Assembly (NCBI GenBank): GCA_002937655.1
Contig: PTKH01000002.1
Coordinates: 55,896-119,895, forward strand
Source of the DNA: Alphaproteobacteria bacterium MarineAlpha9_Bin3
GTDB lineage: Bacteria; Pseudomonadota; Alphaproteobacteria; TMED109
Length of the DNA: 64,000 nt
Reading direction: 5' to 3'
The position numbers and the translations under genes were made by a program. The notes beneath the pieces were generated by a model. It saw only the letters and a program-made list of their open reading frames with translations. It searched no databases and was not told the DNA's origin. This document shows, one piece after another, positions 57,259-64,000 of the stretch; the stretch's first letter is position 1; the number at the start of each line of letters is the position of its first letter.

Positions 57259-58049
57259 AAATTCTTATCTTTTCTATATTTAACAATTCTCTCGTATGCC
57301 TTATTAATATTTCCTAATCTTTCATTTGCAAATTTTAAAAATTCTTCAGGTAAACCTTTTGAAATTAAAGTATCTGGATGATACTCTTTTACTAATTTAA
57401 AATATTTCTTTTTTATTTCTCCATCAGAGTCAGAAGGATCTGACAACAAAATTTTATAATCATTATTTAAATCTATTTTATTAACAATATTTGTAAATTG
57501 AGATTTAATTGAGTCTATAATTTCCTCTGGCATATTAAAAATTGATGCAATATCTCTAATCATTCTCTCTTCATTTAAATGAAGTTCGCCGTCTGCAAAA
57601 GCAATTTTGTATAAAGAATTTATAAACTCAACATATAATTCTTGCTGATTTCCAAAAACCGACTTTAATTGTTTTGCATATACCTCAAAACCTTCAGAAG
57701 TTTTTTTTGCATTATTAAAAATTTTACCAATTGCACCTTCGTCTTTTGGGTCGAAATCAAAAACCTCTCTAAATTTTATTATTTCATTGTCAGTAACTTT
57801 TCCATCTGCTTTGGTTAATTTTGCTGCTATTACTATTACACCTGTGGCGAAAGCTAATTGTTTTTCACTTTCATTATATTGCTCATAACTATTACTACTA
57901 TTGGCAGAGCTACCTTCATTTATTAACCTAGAATCTCTTTTTCTTATATTATCAATTTTATGACCCAAGGCTAAACCTAACAATGCACCTAGTGGTCCAC
58001 CCAGGACCATTCCTGTTCCTCCTCCTAAAATTTTTCCCCAAATACTCAT
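57255..58049 (-). CDS. djlA: DjlA-like membrane J-domain co-chaperone
   Basis: This 264-residue protein has a glycine-rich hydrophobic N-terminal segment (GGGTGMVLGGPLGALLGLALGHKID), a TerB-like helical domain at about residues 65-170 with ADGKVTDNEI and ADGELHLNEERMI, and a C-terminal J domain with the HPD motif in KEYHPDTLI. This order is that of DjlA, a membrane-anchored DnaK co-chaperone. ATG 58049 follows AAAGGA at eight bases, so I prefer it over an ATG eight codons earlier. Confidence 0.88.
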   Translation of the reverse strand: MSIWGKILGGGTGMVLGGPLGALLGLALGHKIDNIRKRDSRLINEGSSANSSNSYEQYNESEKQLAFATGVIVIAAKLTKADGKVTDNEIIKFREVFDFDPKDEGAIGKIFNNAKKTSEGFEVYAKQLKSVFGNQQELYVEFINSLYKIAFADGELHLNEERMIRDIASIFNMPEEIIDSIKSQFTNIVNKIDLNNDYKILLSDPSDSDGEIKKKYFKLVKEYHPDTLISKGLPEEFLKFANERLGNINKAYERIVKYRKDKNL

Positions 58050-58133
58050 AAAATCATCCTTTATAATAATCATTTAATATTTTAACTATAATAAAAATTA
58101 AAATATATTAATATATTTATTAGGAGAAATTAA

Positions 58134-61100
58134 TTGAGCAATAATAAACTTAATAATAAATGGAATTTCTGGATAGATAGAGGAGGAACATTTACGGATA
58201 TTGTTGCGAAAGATCCATTAGGAAAATTTTATAAAAAAAAAATATTATCTCATAACCCATTATTTTACGAAGACTCAATCATAGCTGGTATAAAATATTT
58301 TTTAAAAACAAAACCAAAAAGTAAAATTAATTCAAGTTTAATTAATGAAGTAAGAATTGGAACAACTGTTGCCACTAATACATTACTTACTAGAACAGGA
58401 GATAAAACTTGTCTTTTAATTACAGAGGGATTTAAAGACTCCCTTCAAATTGGGGATCAAACAAGGCCAGATATATTTGCAAGACAAATACTCTCTAAAA
58501 AAAATTTATATAAAGATGTATATGAAATTCAAGAAAGATTATCATCAACCGGAACAATTTTATTAAGATTAAATGAATTTAAAGCAAGGAATATACTGAA
58601 AAAAGTAATTAAAAAAGGTTATAAGTCTCTAGCAATTGTGTTGATGCATTCATGGAAGTATCCAAAGCATGAAAAAAAACTAGGAAATATTGCTAAAAAA
58701 ATGGGATTTAAAAATATTTATTTAAGTCATAAAACTGCTCCCCTAATAGGACTAAACAGTAGAGGAGATACCACTATAATTAATGCTTATTTAACACCTA
58801 AACTATCTAGGTATACATCCGAAATTAATAAAAAATTAAAAAATACAAAAATTTTTTATATGCAATCTTCTGGGGGATTAACATCTTCTAAAAACTTTCA
58901 AGGAAAAGATGCAGTATTATCTGGACCAGCCGGAGGAGTAATTGCTGCTGTAGAAATAAATAAACATAATAAAGAATATAGCGGACTCATAGGAATTGAT
59001 ATGGGAGGAACATCAACTGATGTGTTTCATTATGAAGGTAATTATGAGAGATCTCTAGAAAATAGTATCTCAGGAAATAAAATTAAGGTTCCGATGCTTA
59101 GTATAAATACCATTGCTGCTGGTGGAGGGTCTATGATCAGTTTTGATGGATTAAAAATTAATATAGGCCCTAAAAGTGCGGGAGCAATTCCTGGGCCAGC
59201 TTGTTATGGATTAGGAGGACCAGCAACAATTACAGATTGCAATCTAGTTTTGGGGTATATACAAGCTTCAAACTTTCCAAAAATATTTGGAAAAAATGGT
59301 AATAGTTATCTTAATATTAATGCTTCCATAAAAGCTCTAAAATTGATCTTAAAAAAAATTCAAAAGAATTTTAATAAAACTATGACTATAGAAGACCTAG
59401 CACTTGGAAGTATAAATATAGCTAATGAAAATATGGCTAATGCCATAAGACATATTTCAATAGAAAAAGGTCATGACATAAGTAATCATGCATTAATAGG
59501 TTATGGAGCTGCTGCAGGCCAACATATATGTGAAGTGGCAGATGCTTTAAACCTTAAAACTATAATTATTCATCCATTTTCTAGCGTCTTAAGCGCTTAT
59601 GGGATGGGCTTTGCAGAAATTAAAAGTATTAAAAACAGAACAATTGAAAAAAATATTAATACTTATTTTAATAAAATTCCTAATGACTTTAAAATAATTC
59701 AAAATATAGCATTTAAGGAACTATCTGCTGACGAACCTTCTTTAAAAATTGAACAAGTTAAAATTAATAAAATTATTAGCCTTAAATATGAAAATACGGA
59801 TAGTTTTATTAACGTTCCTCTAAAAAATTTATCTTTATGTTTAAAAAATTTTAAAAAATTATATAAAAACAGGTACGGTTTCTTACATGGAGGCAAGAAC
59901 ATCATTATTGACCATATTTCTATAGAAATGTCCATTCATAATAAGAATTCTAATATCAAAACAAATCAAATAAAAAAAAATTATAATGTAAAAAATAATG
60001 GATACTGTAGAACGTTTATTCGAAATAATTTCAAACGAATTAAAATTTATAAAAGAAATAAATTAAAATTTGGAGACTGTATTAATGGGCCAACAATAAT
60101 TTTTGAAGATGACTCATCAATATTTATTCCAGCTAATTGGGAAGCATATATAGATCAAGATAATCAAATTAATATCTCAAAATCAAAAAAAAGTATTCAA
60201 CAGGTCAAAAATATAAAAACAGTAGATCCAATTCGCCTAGAGATATTTAATAATATGTTTATGTCAATTGCAGAGGAAATGGGAACTGTTCTCAAAAATA
60301 CTGCTTACTCTATAAATATCAAAGAAAGATTAGATTTTTCGTGCGCATTATTTGATAAAAAAGGGGGATTAATAGCAAATGCACCTCATATTCCTATACA
60401 TTTAGGAGCAATGAGTGAAAGTATTAAATCCGTAATTAAAAACAATAAACATAATATGTTTGATGGTGACAGTTTTATTCATAATAATCCATACAATGGT
60501 GGAACGCATTTACCTGATATCACAGTAATAACTCCTATTTTTATTTCCGATAAAAAAAATCCTAGCTTTTACGTCGCTAGCAGAGCTCATCATTCAGATA
60601 TTGGAGGTATAACTCCTGGCTCTATGCCCTCTATGTCAAAACATATAAATGAGGAGGGTGCTGTTTTTAACGGAGAAAAAATAGTAAGTCAAGGAAAATT
60701 AAAAGAGTCAAAAATTCTAAAAATTTTTAATCAAGGAATATACCCTGCAAGAGATACAAAGTCTAATTTAGCTGACCTAGAAGCACAATTAGCAGCAGCA
60801 AACTCTGGAAAAAACAGTATAATAAAAATCGTTGATAAATATACTTTATCCGTAATAAATTTTTATATGAAACAAGTAAAAATTAATGCAGAAAAATCTA
60901 TAAAAAGGGTTTTACTAAAATTAAAAAATGGTAAATATGAAACATTAATGGATAATGGTTCAAAGATTAATTTAAAAATAACTATTAACAAAAAACAAAA
61001 AAGTGCGATATTTGATTTTACAGGTTCTTCTAATCAAGTATCTAATAATTTTAATGCTCCTACCGCTGTTACAAAATCAGCAATATTATATGTATTAAGA

Positions 61101-61760
61101 ACACTGGTAGATAAAAAAATTCCATTAAATGATGGGTGCCTAAACCCAATTAAAATAATCATTCCTAAAAACTCAATACTAAATCCTACATTTCCTGCAG
61201 CTGTTGTCGCAGGTAATGTGGAAACAAGTCAAACAATAGTAGACACTGTTAATTGTGCTTTAAAAGTGCAAGCAGCTTGCTATGGAACTATGAGTAATTT
61301 TACTTTTGGGGATAAAAACTTCGGCTACTACGAGACTATATGTGGAGGGGAAGGTGCAAGTAATGATCATAATGGAACTGATGCTATACAATGTCATATG
61401 ACAAATACAAGGTTAACAGATCCAGAAATATTAGAGTTAAGGTACCCTGTTAAAGTCAATCAATTCTTAATACGTAAAAATAGTGGAGGTAAAGGTTTAT
61501 TTAAAGGAGGAAATGGAGTGGTTAGAGAAATTGAATTTAATAAAAACTTAACTGCCGTCATATTATCTAATAGGAGAAAAGTATCACCTGTAGGAATACT
61601 AGATGGTGATAACGCTAAAAGAGGGATTAATTTATTAAAAACAAAAAATCATAAAATAAAAAAATTAAATTCTAGTGATTCAATTAATATTACAAAAGGA
61701 GAGGCTATAATAATTAAAACACCAGGCGGCGGTGGATATGGCAAAAAAGCAACACTTTAA
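58134..61760 (+). CDS. 5-oxoprolinase / hydantoinase family protein, full-length fused form
   Basis: This 1208-residue protein joins the HyuA-type (about residues 10-690) and HyuB-type (about 695-1205) halves in one chain, as in eukaryotic OPLAH. Such enzymes use ATP to open 5-oxoproline, hydantoins or N-methylhydantoin. Seen: FWIDRGGTFTDIVA; RIGTTVATNTLLTR; GLIGIDMGGTSTDVF with the ASKHA phosphate motif; GAIPGPACYGLGGPATITDCNL; in the second half ANAPHIPIHLGAM and SRAHHSDIGGITPGSMP. TTG start with AGGAGA eight bases before. The substrate is uncertain; 5-oxoproline is favoured by the fused layout. Confidence 0.9.
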   Translation: MSNNKLNNKWNFWIDRGGTFTDIVAKDPLGKFYKKKILSHNPLFYEDSIIAGIKYFLKTKPKSKINSSLINEVRIGTTVATNTLLTRTGDKTCLLITEGFKDSLQIGDQTRPDIFARQILSKKNLYKDVYEIQERLSSTGTILLRLNEFKARNILKKVIKKGYKSLAIVLMHSWKYPKHEKKLGNIAKKMGFKNIYLSHKTAPLIGLNSRGDTTIINAYLTPKLSRYTSEINKKLKNTKIFYMQSSGGLTSSKNFQGKDAVLSGPAGGVIAAVEINKHNKEYSGLIGIDMGGTSTDVFHYEGNYERSLENSISGNKIKVPMLSINTIAAGGGSMISFDGLKINIGPKSAGAIPGPACYGLGGPATITDCNLVLGYIQASNFPKIFGKNGNSYLNINASIKALKLILKKIQKNFNKTMTIEDLALGSINIANENMANAIRHISIEKGHDISNHALIGYGAAAGQHICEVADALNLKTIIIHPFSSVLSAYGMGFAEIKSIKNRTIEKNINTYFNKIPNDFKIIQNIAFKELSADEPSLKIEQVKINKIISLKYENTDSFINVPLKNLSLCLKNFKKLYKNRYGFLHGGKNIIIDHISIEMSIHNKNSNIKTNQIKKNYNVKNNGYCRTFIRNNFKRIKIYKRNKLKFGDCINGPTIIFEDDSSIFIPANWEAYIDQDNQINISKSKKSIQQVKNIKTVDPIRLEIFNNMFMSIAEEMGTVLKNTAYSINIKERLDFSCALFDKKGGLIANAPHIPIHLGAMSESIKSVIKNNKHNMFDGDSFIHNNPYNGGTHLPDITVITPIFISDKKNPSFYVASRAHHSDIGGITPGSMPSMSKHINEEGAVFNGEKIVSQGKLKESKILKIFNQGIYPARDTKSNLADLEAQLAAANSGKNSIIKIVDKYTLSVINFYMKQVKINAEKSIKRVLLKLKNGKYETLMDNGSKINLKITINKKQKSAIFDFTGSSNQVSNNFNAPTAVTKSAILYVLRTLVDKKIPLNDGCLNPIKIIIPKNSILNPTFPAAVVAGNVETSQTIVDTVNCALKVQAACYGTMSNFTFGDKNFGYYETICGGEGASNDHNGTDAIQCHMTNTRLTDPEILELRYPVKVNQFLIRKNSGGKGLFKGGNGVVREIEFNKNLTAVILSNRRKVSPVGILDGDNAKRGINLLKTKNHKIKKLNSSDSINITKGEAIIIKTPGGGGYGKKATL

Positions 61761-61780
61761 ATTAACTTATTTACACAAAC

Positions 61781-61808
61781 TTGAAGATAGTCGTATATAT
61801 AGTATAAT
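61781..61808 (+). promoter_or_regulatory. Predicted sigma-70 promoter of mlaA-mlaC
   Basis: TTGAAG (61781-61786) and a perfect -10 TATAAT (61803-61808) are 16 bp apart, about 20 bp before the mlaA start codon. It lies in the short gap after the oxoprolinase-like gene, so mlaA-mlaC probably has its own promoter. Confidence 0.5.
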
Positions 61809-61829
61809 AAATATATTTATGGAAAAAAC

Positions 61830-62591
61830 ATGAGTGCAAAAAAATTTAAAATAATTATTATTTTTTTATTATTCCCCATATTATTTAATGGATGTGCTTC
61901 AAGTCCAGATACTGCTGGTAAACAAGAAAATGATCCTTTTGAATCCTTTAATAGACAGATCTATTCATTTAATGAAGGTGCAGATGAATATGTGATAGGC
62001 CCGATTGCACATGCATATAGAGATGTTTTTCCAGACCCTGTAAGAGATAGCATTAGAAACTTTCTTCTAAATTTAAAGACTCCTATGAGCGCCATAAATG
62101 CAACATTGCAAGGAGATTTTGAAAGAGGATTTGTAGCAGTAGGTAGATTTACTATAAACAGTACTATAGGTATTTTAGGCTTTTTTGATGTAGCAAATTA
62201 TATAGGTTTAGAACCAGTTGATGAAGATTTTGGACAAACGCTTGGGGCATGGGGATTTGAACCTGGCCCATATTTAATCTTACCTATATTAGGACCAACA
62301 TCAACAAGAGATTTAGGTGGTAAAGTTGGTGATTGGCTGGTAGACCCTATAGGTCTATACTTAATTAGAGAAGATTACGAAGATTTTTTGCTAGGAGCAA
62401 ATATTACTAAAGCATTAGATACTCGTGTGGAATTAGATGGAGTAATAGAAGGTACTAGAGAAAACTCTTTAGATCCATATGCTATAATGAGAACTATGTA
62501 TTTACAAAGGCGAGCAAGATTAATTGCAAATGAAGAATCCGAAGATACTTCTATTTATGACATAGATATAGATGTAATATTATTAGATTAA
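61830..62591 (+). CDS. mlaA: Outer membrane lipid asymmetry lipoprotein MlaA
   Basis: MlaA (VacJ) removes misplaced phospholipids from the outer leaflet of the outer membrane and passes them to MlaC. The 253-residue precursor has a lipobox FNGC near residue 22. Family blocks: DPFESFNRQIYSFNEGAD, PDPVRDSIRNFLLNLKTP, GRFTINSTIGILGFFD, DEDFGQTLGAWGFEPGPYLILPILGP and RDLGG. It is followed 15 bp later by mlaC. Confidence 0.95.
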   Translation: MSAKKFKIIIIFLLFPILFNGCASSPDTAGKQENDPFESFNRQIYSFNEGADEYVIGPIAHAYRDVFPDPVRDSIRNFLLNLKTPMSAINATLQGDFERGFVAVGRFTINSTIGILGFFDVANYIGLEPVDEDFGQTLGAWGFEPGPYLILPILGPTSTRDLGGKVGDWLVDPIGLYLIREDYEDFLLGANITKALDTRVELDGVIEGTRENSLDPYAIMRTMYLQRRARLIANEESEDTSIYDIDIDVILLD

Positions 62592-62606
62592 TTTATAGGA
62601 TATTTT

Positions 62607-63209
62607 ATGATTAGAATATTAAAAATTGTACTTTTTGCACTTACTTTTATATTTTGTATATCAAAGCCTGGATTCACTATTGATGAGTCAGAAGCTATAA
62701 AATATATTGAAAATGTTGGGCAACAAGCAATTAATATATTAAAAACTCCAATAGATAATTTAGAAAAAAGAGAATTATTATTTGAAAAAATGCTCAATAA
62801 TAATTTTGACAAAAAATTAATTCACAGAGCGGTATTAGGAAAAGCAGCTAGAGGAGCTTCAAAAGAACAATTAATAAGATTTGGAGAAGCCTTTAATAAA
62901 CATATAGTAAAAGTTTATGCTTCCCAACTTGGAGTATACTCAAATCAGTTATTTATTATAGATAAAGCCTATAAAAAAGGTAAAAAAGATACTATTGTGT
63001 CATCTCATATTGAGCATGAAACTGCTCCTCCTTTAAGAATTGACTGGCGACTTCGTAATAGAGGACAAGGAACAAAAATTATTGATATAGCTATTGAAGG
63101 AGTAAGTTTATTAGCTACTAAAAGAGCAGATTTTGGAGCCTCTATAAAAAAAGGAGGTCTTCATGCTTTAATAATTGATTTGGAAACTAAGAATGCTCAA
63201 AATAATTAA
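62607..63209 (+). CDS. mlaC: Periplasmic phospholipid carrier MlaC
   Basis: MlaC shuttles phospholipids between MlaA and the inner-membrane MlaFEDB transporter, whose genes are not in this window. The 200-residue protein has a signal peptide (about residues 1-22), then the Ttg2D/MlaC fold: KLIHRAVLGKAARGASKEQLIRFGEAF, the central RNRGQGTKIIDIAIEGVSL, and the C-terminal DFGASIKKGGLHALIIDL. It abuts the ettA stop with no base between. Confidence 0.92.
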   Translation: MIRILKIVLFALTFIFCISKPGFTIDESEAIKYIENVGQQAINILKTPIDNLEKRELLFEKMLNNNFDKKLIHRAVLGKAARGASKEQLIRFGEAFNKHIVKVYASQLGVYSNQLFIIDKAYKKGKKDTIVSSHIEHETAPPLRIDWRLRNRGQGTKIIDIAIEGVSLLATKRADFGASIKKGGLHALIIDLETKNAQNN

Positions 63210-64000
63210 CTATCTAGAAATTGGCTTATATTTTATTCTATGAGGTCGATCAGATAAATCTCCTAATCTTCTTTTTCTATCTTCTTCATATGACTCATAA
63301 TTACCTTGAAACCATTCAACATGACTAGAACCTTCAAAAGCTAAAATATGTGTAGCAATTCTATCTAAAAAATATCTATCATGACTAGTTATTAAAGCGC
63401 ACCCTGCAAATGAGGTCAGAGCTTCTTCTAATGCTCTTAATGTATCAACATCTAAATCATTAGTTGGTTCATCCAGCAATAATACATTTGCACCAGATTT
63501 TAGCATTTTAGCAAGATGAACTCTATTTCTCTCTCCTCCAGATAACTGACCGATAATTTTTTGTTGATCTCCTCCCTTAAAATTAAACCATGATACATAT
63601 GCTCTACTAGGAACACTTTGTTTACCCAAATCTATTTGTTCTGATCCTCCACTTATCTCTGACCAAACAGTATTCTTATCAATTAAAGAATCTCTATTTT
63701 GATCTATATATCCAAGGTTAACGCTTTTTCCTATTGCTATGGCTCCAGAATCTAAAGTATCTTTTTTGGATAACATATTAAATAAAGTTGTTTTTCCTGC
63801 ACCATTTGGTCCTATAATTCCTACAATTGCACCTGGTGGAATTTTAAGTGAAAGGTCATCTATTAATAGTTTATCTCCAAAACCTTTACTTATGTTTTTT
63901 AATTCAATAACGTTTGATCCTAGTCTTTCACCTGAAGGAATTACTATCTGTTGAGGAGAAGGACCTTTTTCTCTGGCTTGAGACTCTGCAACTAAAGCTT
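63210..64000 (-). CDS. ettA: ABC-F protein EttA (C-terminal half, cut by window edge)
   Basis: EttA is a ribosome-binding ABC-F ATPase that gates the first elongation steps according to energy charge. The last 263 codons are present; the N-terminal domain lies beyond base 64000. Seen in the second ABC domain: VIELKNISKGFGDKLLI, Walker A GPNGAGKTT, signature LSGGERNRVHLAKML, Walker B VLLLDEPTNDLD and switch ITSHDRYFLDRI. The C-terminal end VEWFQGNYESYEEDRKRRLG and RIKYKPI separates EttA from Uup and YheS. The ATG at 63776 is internal. Confidence 0.88.
   Translation of the reverse strand, partial: ALVAESQAREKGPSPQQIVIPSGERLGSNVIELKNISKGFGDKLLIDDLSLKIPPGAIVGIIGPNGAGKTTLFNMLSKKDTLDSGAIAIGKSVNLGYIDQNRDSLIDKNTVWSEISGGSEQIDLGKQSVPSRAYVSWFNFKGGDQQKIIGQLSGGERNRVHLAKMLKSGANVLLLDEPTNDLDVDTLRALEEALTSFAGCALITSHDRYFLDRIATHILAFEGSSHVEWFQGNYESYEEDRKRRLGDLSDRPHRIKYKPISR

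Noticed and set aside
63210..63776. ettA fragment starting at ATG 63776, as if truncated
   Set aside because: The same frame continues unbroken to the window edge with the Walker A motif just before this ATG, so the gene is cut only by the window.

Overview
The window looks like the chromosome of a streamlined, very AT-rich alphaproteobacterium, most like free-living marine groups such as SAR11, HIMB59/AEGEAN-169 or low-GC SAR116. The exact lineage cannot be settled by eye. The evidence is gene order (mutY/dciA/dsbA/smc; an F0-only ATP synthase operon with b and b'; coxB-coxA-ctaB-ctaG-coxC-surf1 with thrC; a complete dcw cluster next to rnpB), strong Lys/Asn/Ile codon bias, many 1-20 bp gene spacings and no mobile elements. 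I saw no tRNA, rRNA, CRISPR array, insertion sequence or prophage gene. Starts were chosen by ribosome-binding site and family N-terminus; no database search was possible.

Layout. 1-5200: mutY (cut by the left edge) diverges from dciA, a dsbA-type thioredoxin and smc. 5200-7812: the F0 operon atpI-atpB-atpE-b'-b behind a recognisable promoter. 7815-12413: a small lipoprotein, homoserine kinase thrB with rnhA, a peroxiredoxin, and a DsbD-type thiol reductase. 12442-21521 (minus strand): an aa3 cytochrome c oxidase cluster coding subunits II, I and III, heme O and heme A synthases, the copper chaperone CtaG, SURF1, a DUF983 protein and a 41-residue CoxF-like protein. It runs on into thrC and a GNAT acetyltransferase. 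A 42-residue aa3 subunit IV is transcribed divergently. 21912-29134 (plus strand): a small lipoprotein with an odd start codon, RraA-like and SDR enzymes, UvrD/PcrA helicase, prmA, and an M24 aminopeptidase preceded by the window's only long gene-poor stretch.

29136-33771 (minus strand): ligA, recN and bamD. 33917-36389 (plus strand): a HisN-type phosphatase and ETF-ubiquinone oxidoreductase. 36396-58049 (minus strand): read in the direction of transcription, djlA-like, ampD-like amidase, rnpB, mraZ, rsmH, ftsL, ftsZ, ftsI, murE, murF, mraY, murD, ftsW, murG, murC, murB, ddl, ftsQ, ftsA, lpxC and a MORN-repeat protein. 58134-63209 (plus strand): a full-length 5-oxoprolinase-like enzyme, then mlaA and mlaC. 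ettA (minus strand) runs off the right edge.

The genes form working sets: respiratory chain (ETF-QO, aa3 oxidase and its assembly factors, F0), cell wall and division (dcw cluster, amidase), outer-membrane building and upkeep (lpxC, bamD, mlaA/mlaC), DNA maintenance (mutY, dciA, smc, uvrD, ligA, recN, rnhA) and threonine synthesis (thrB, thrC).

The most striking observation is architectural. ftsZ is not after ftsA, where it normally sits; it lies between ftsL and ftsI, and ftsA is followed directly by lpxC. Other points worth checking are the palindrome-rich intergenic region at 26959-27331, TGG repeats with helical phasing over the mraZ promoter, a 16-bp palindrome in the ATP synthase leader, two cox-linked microproteins, and a lipoprotein that seems to start with ATT. 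I found no clear novel multi-gene defence or mobile system.
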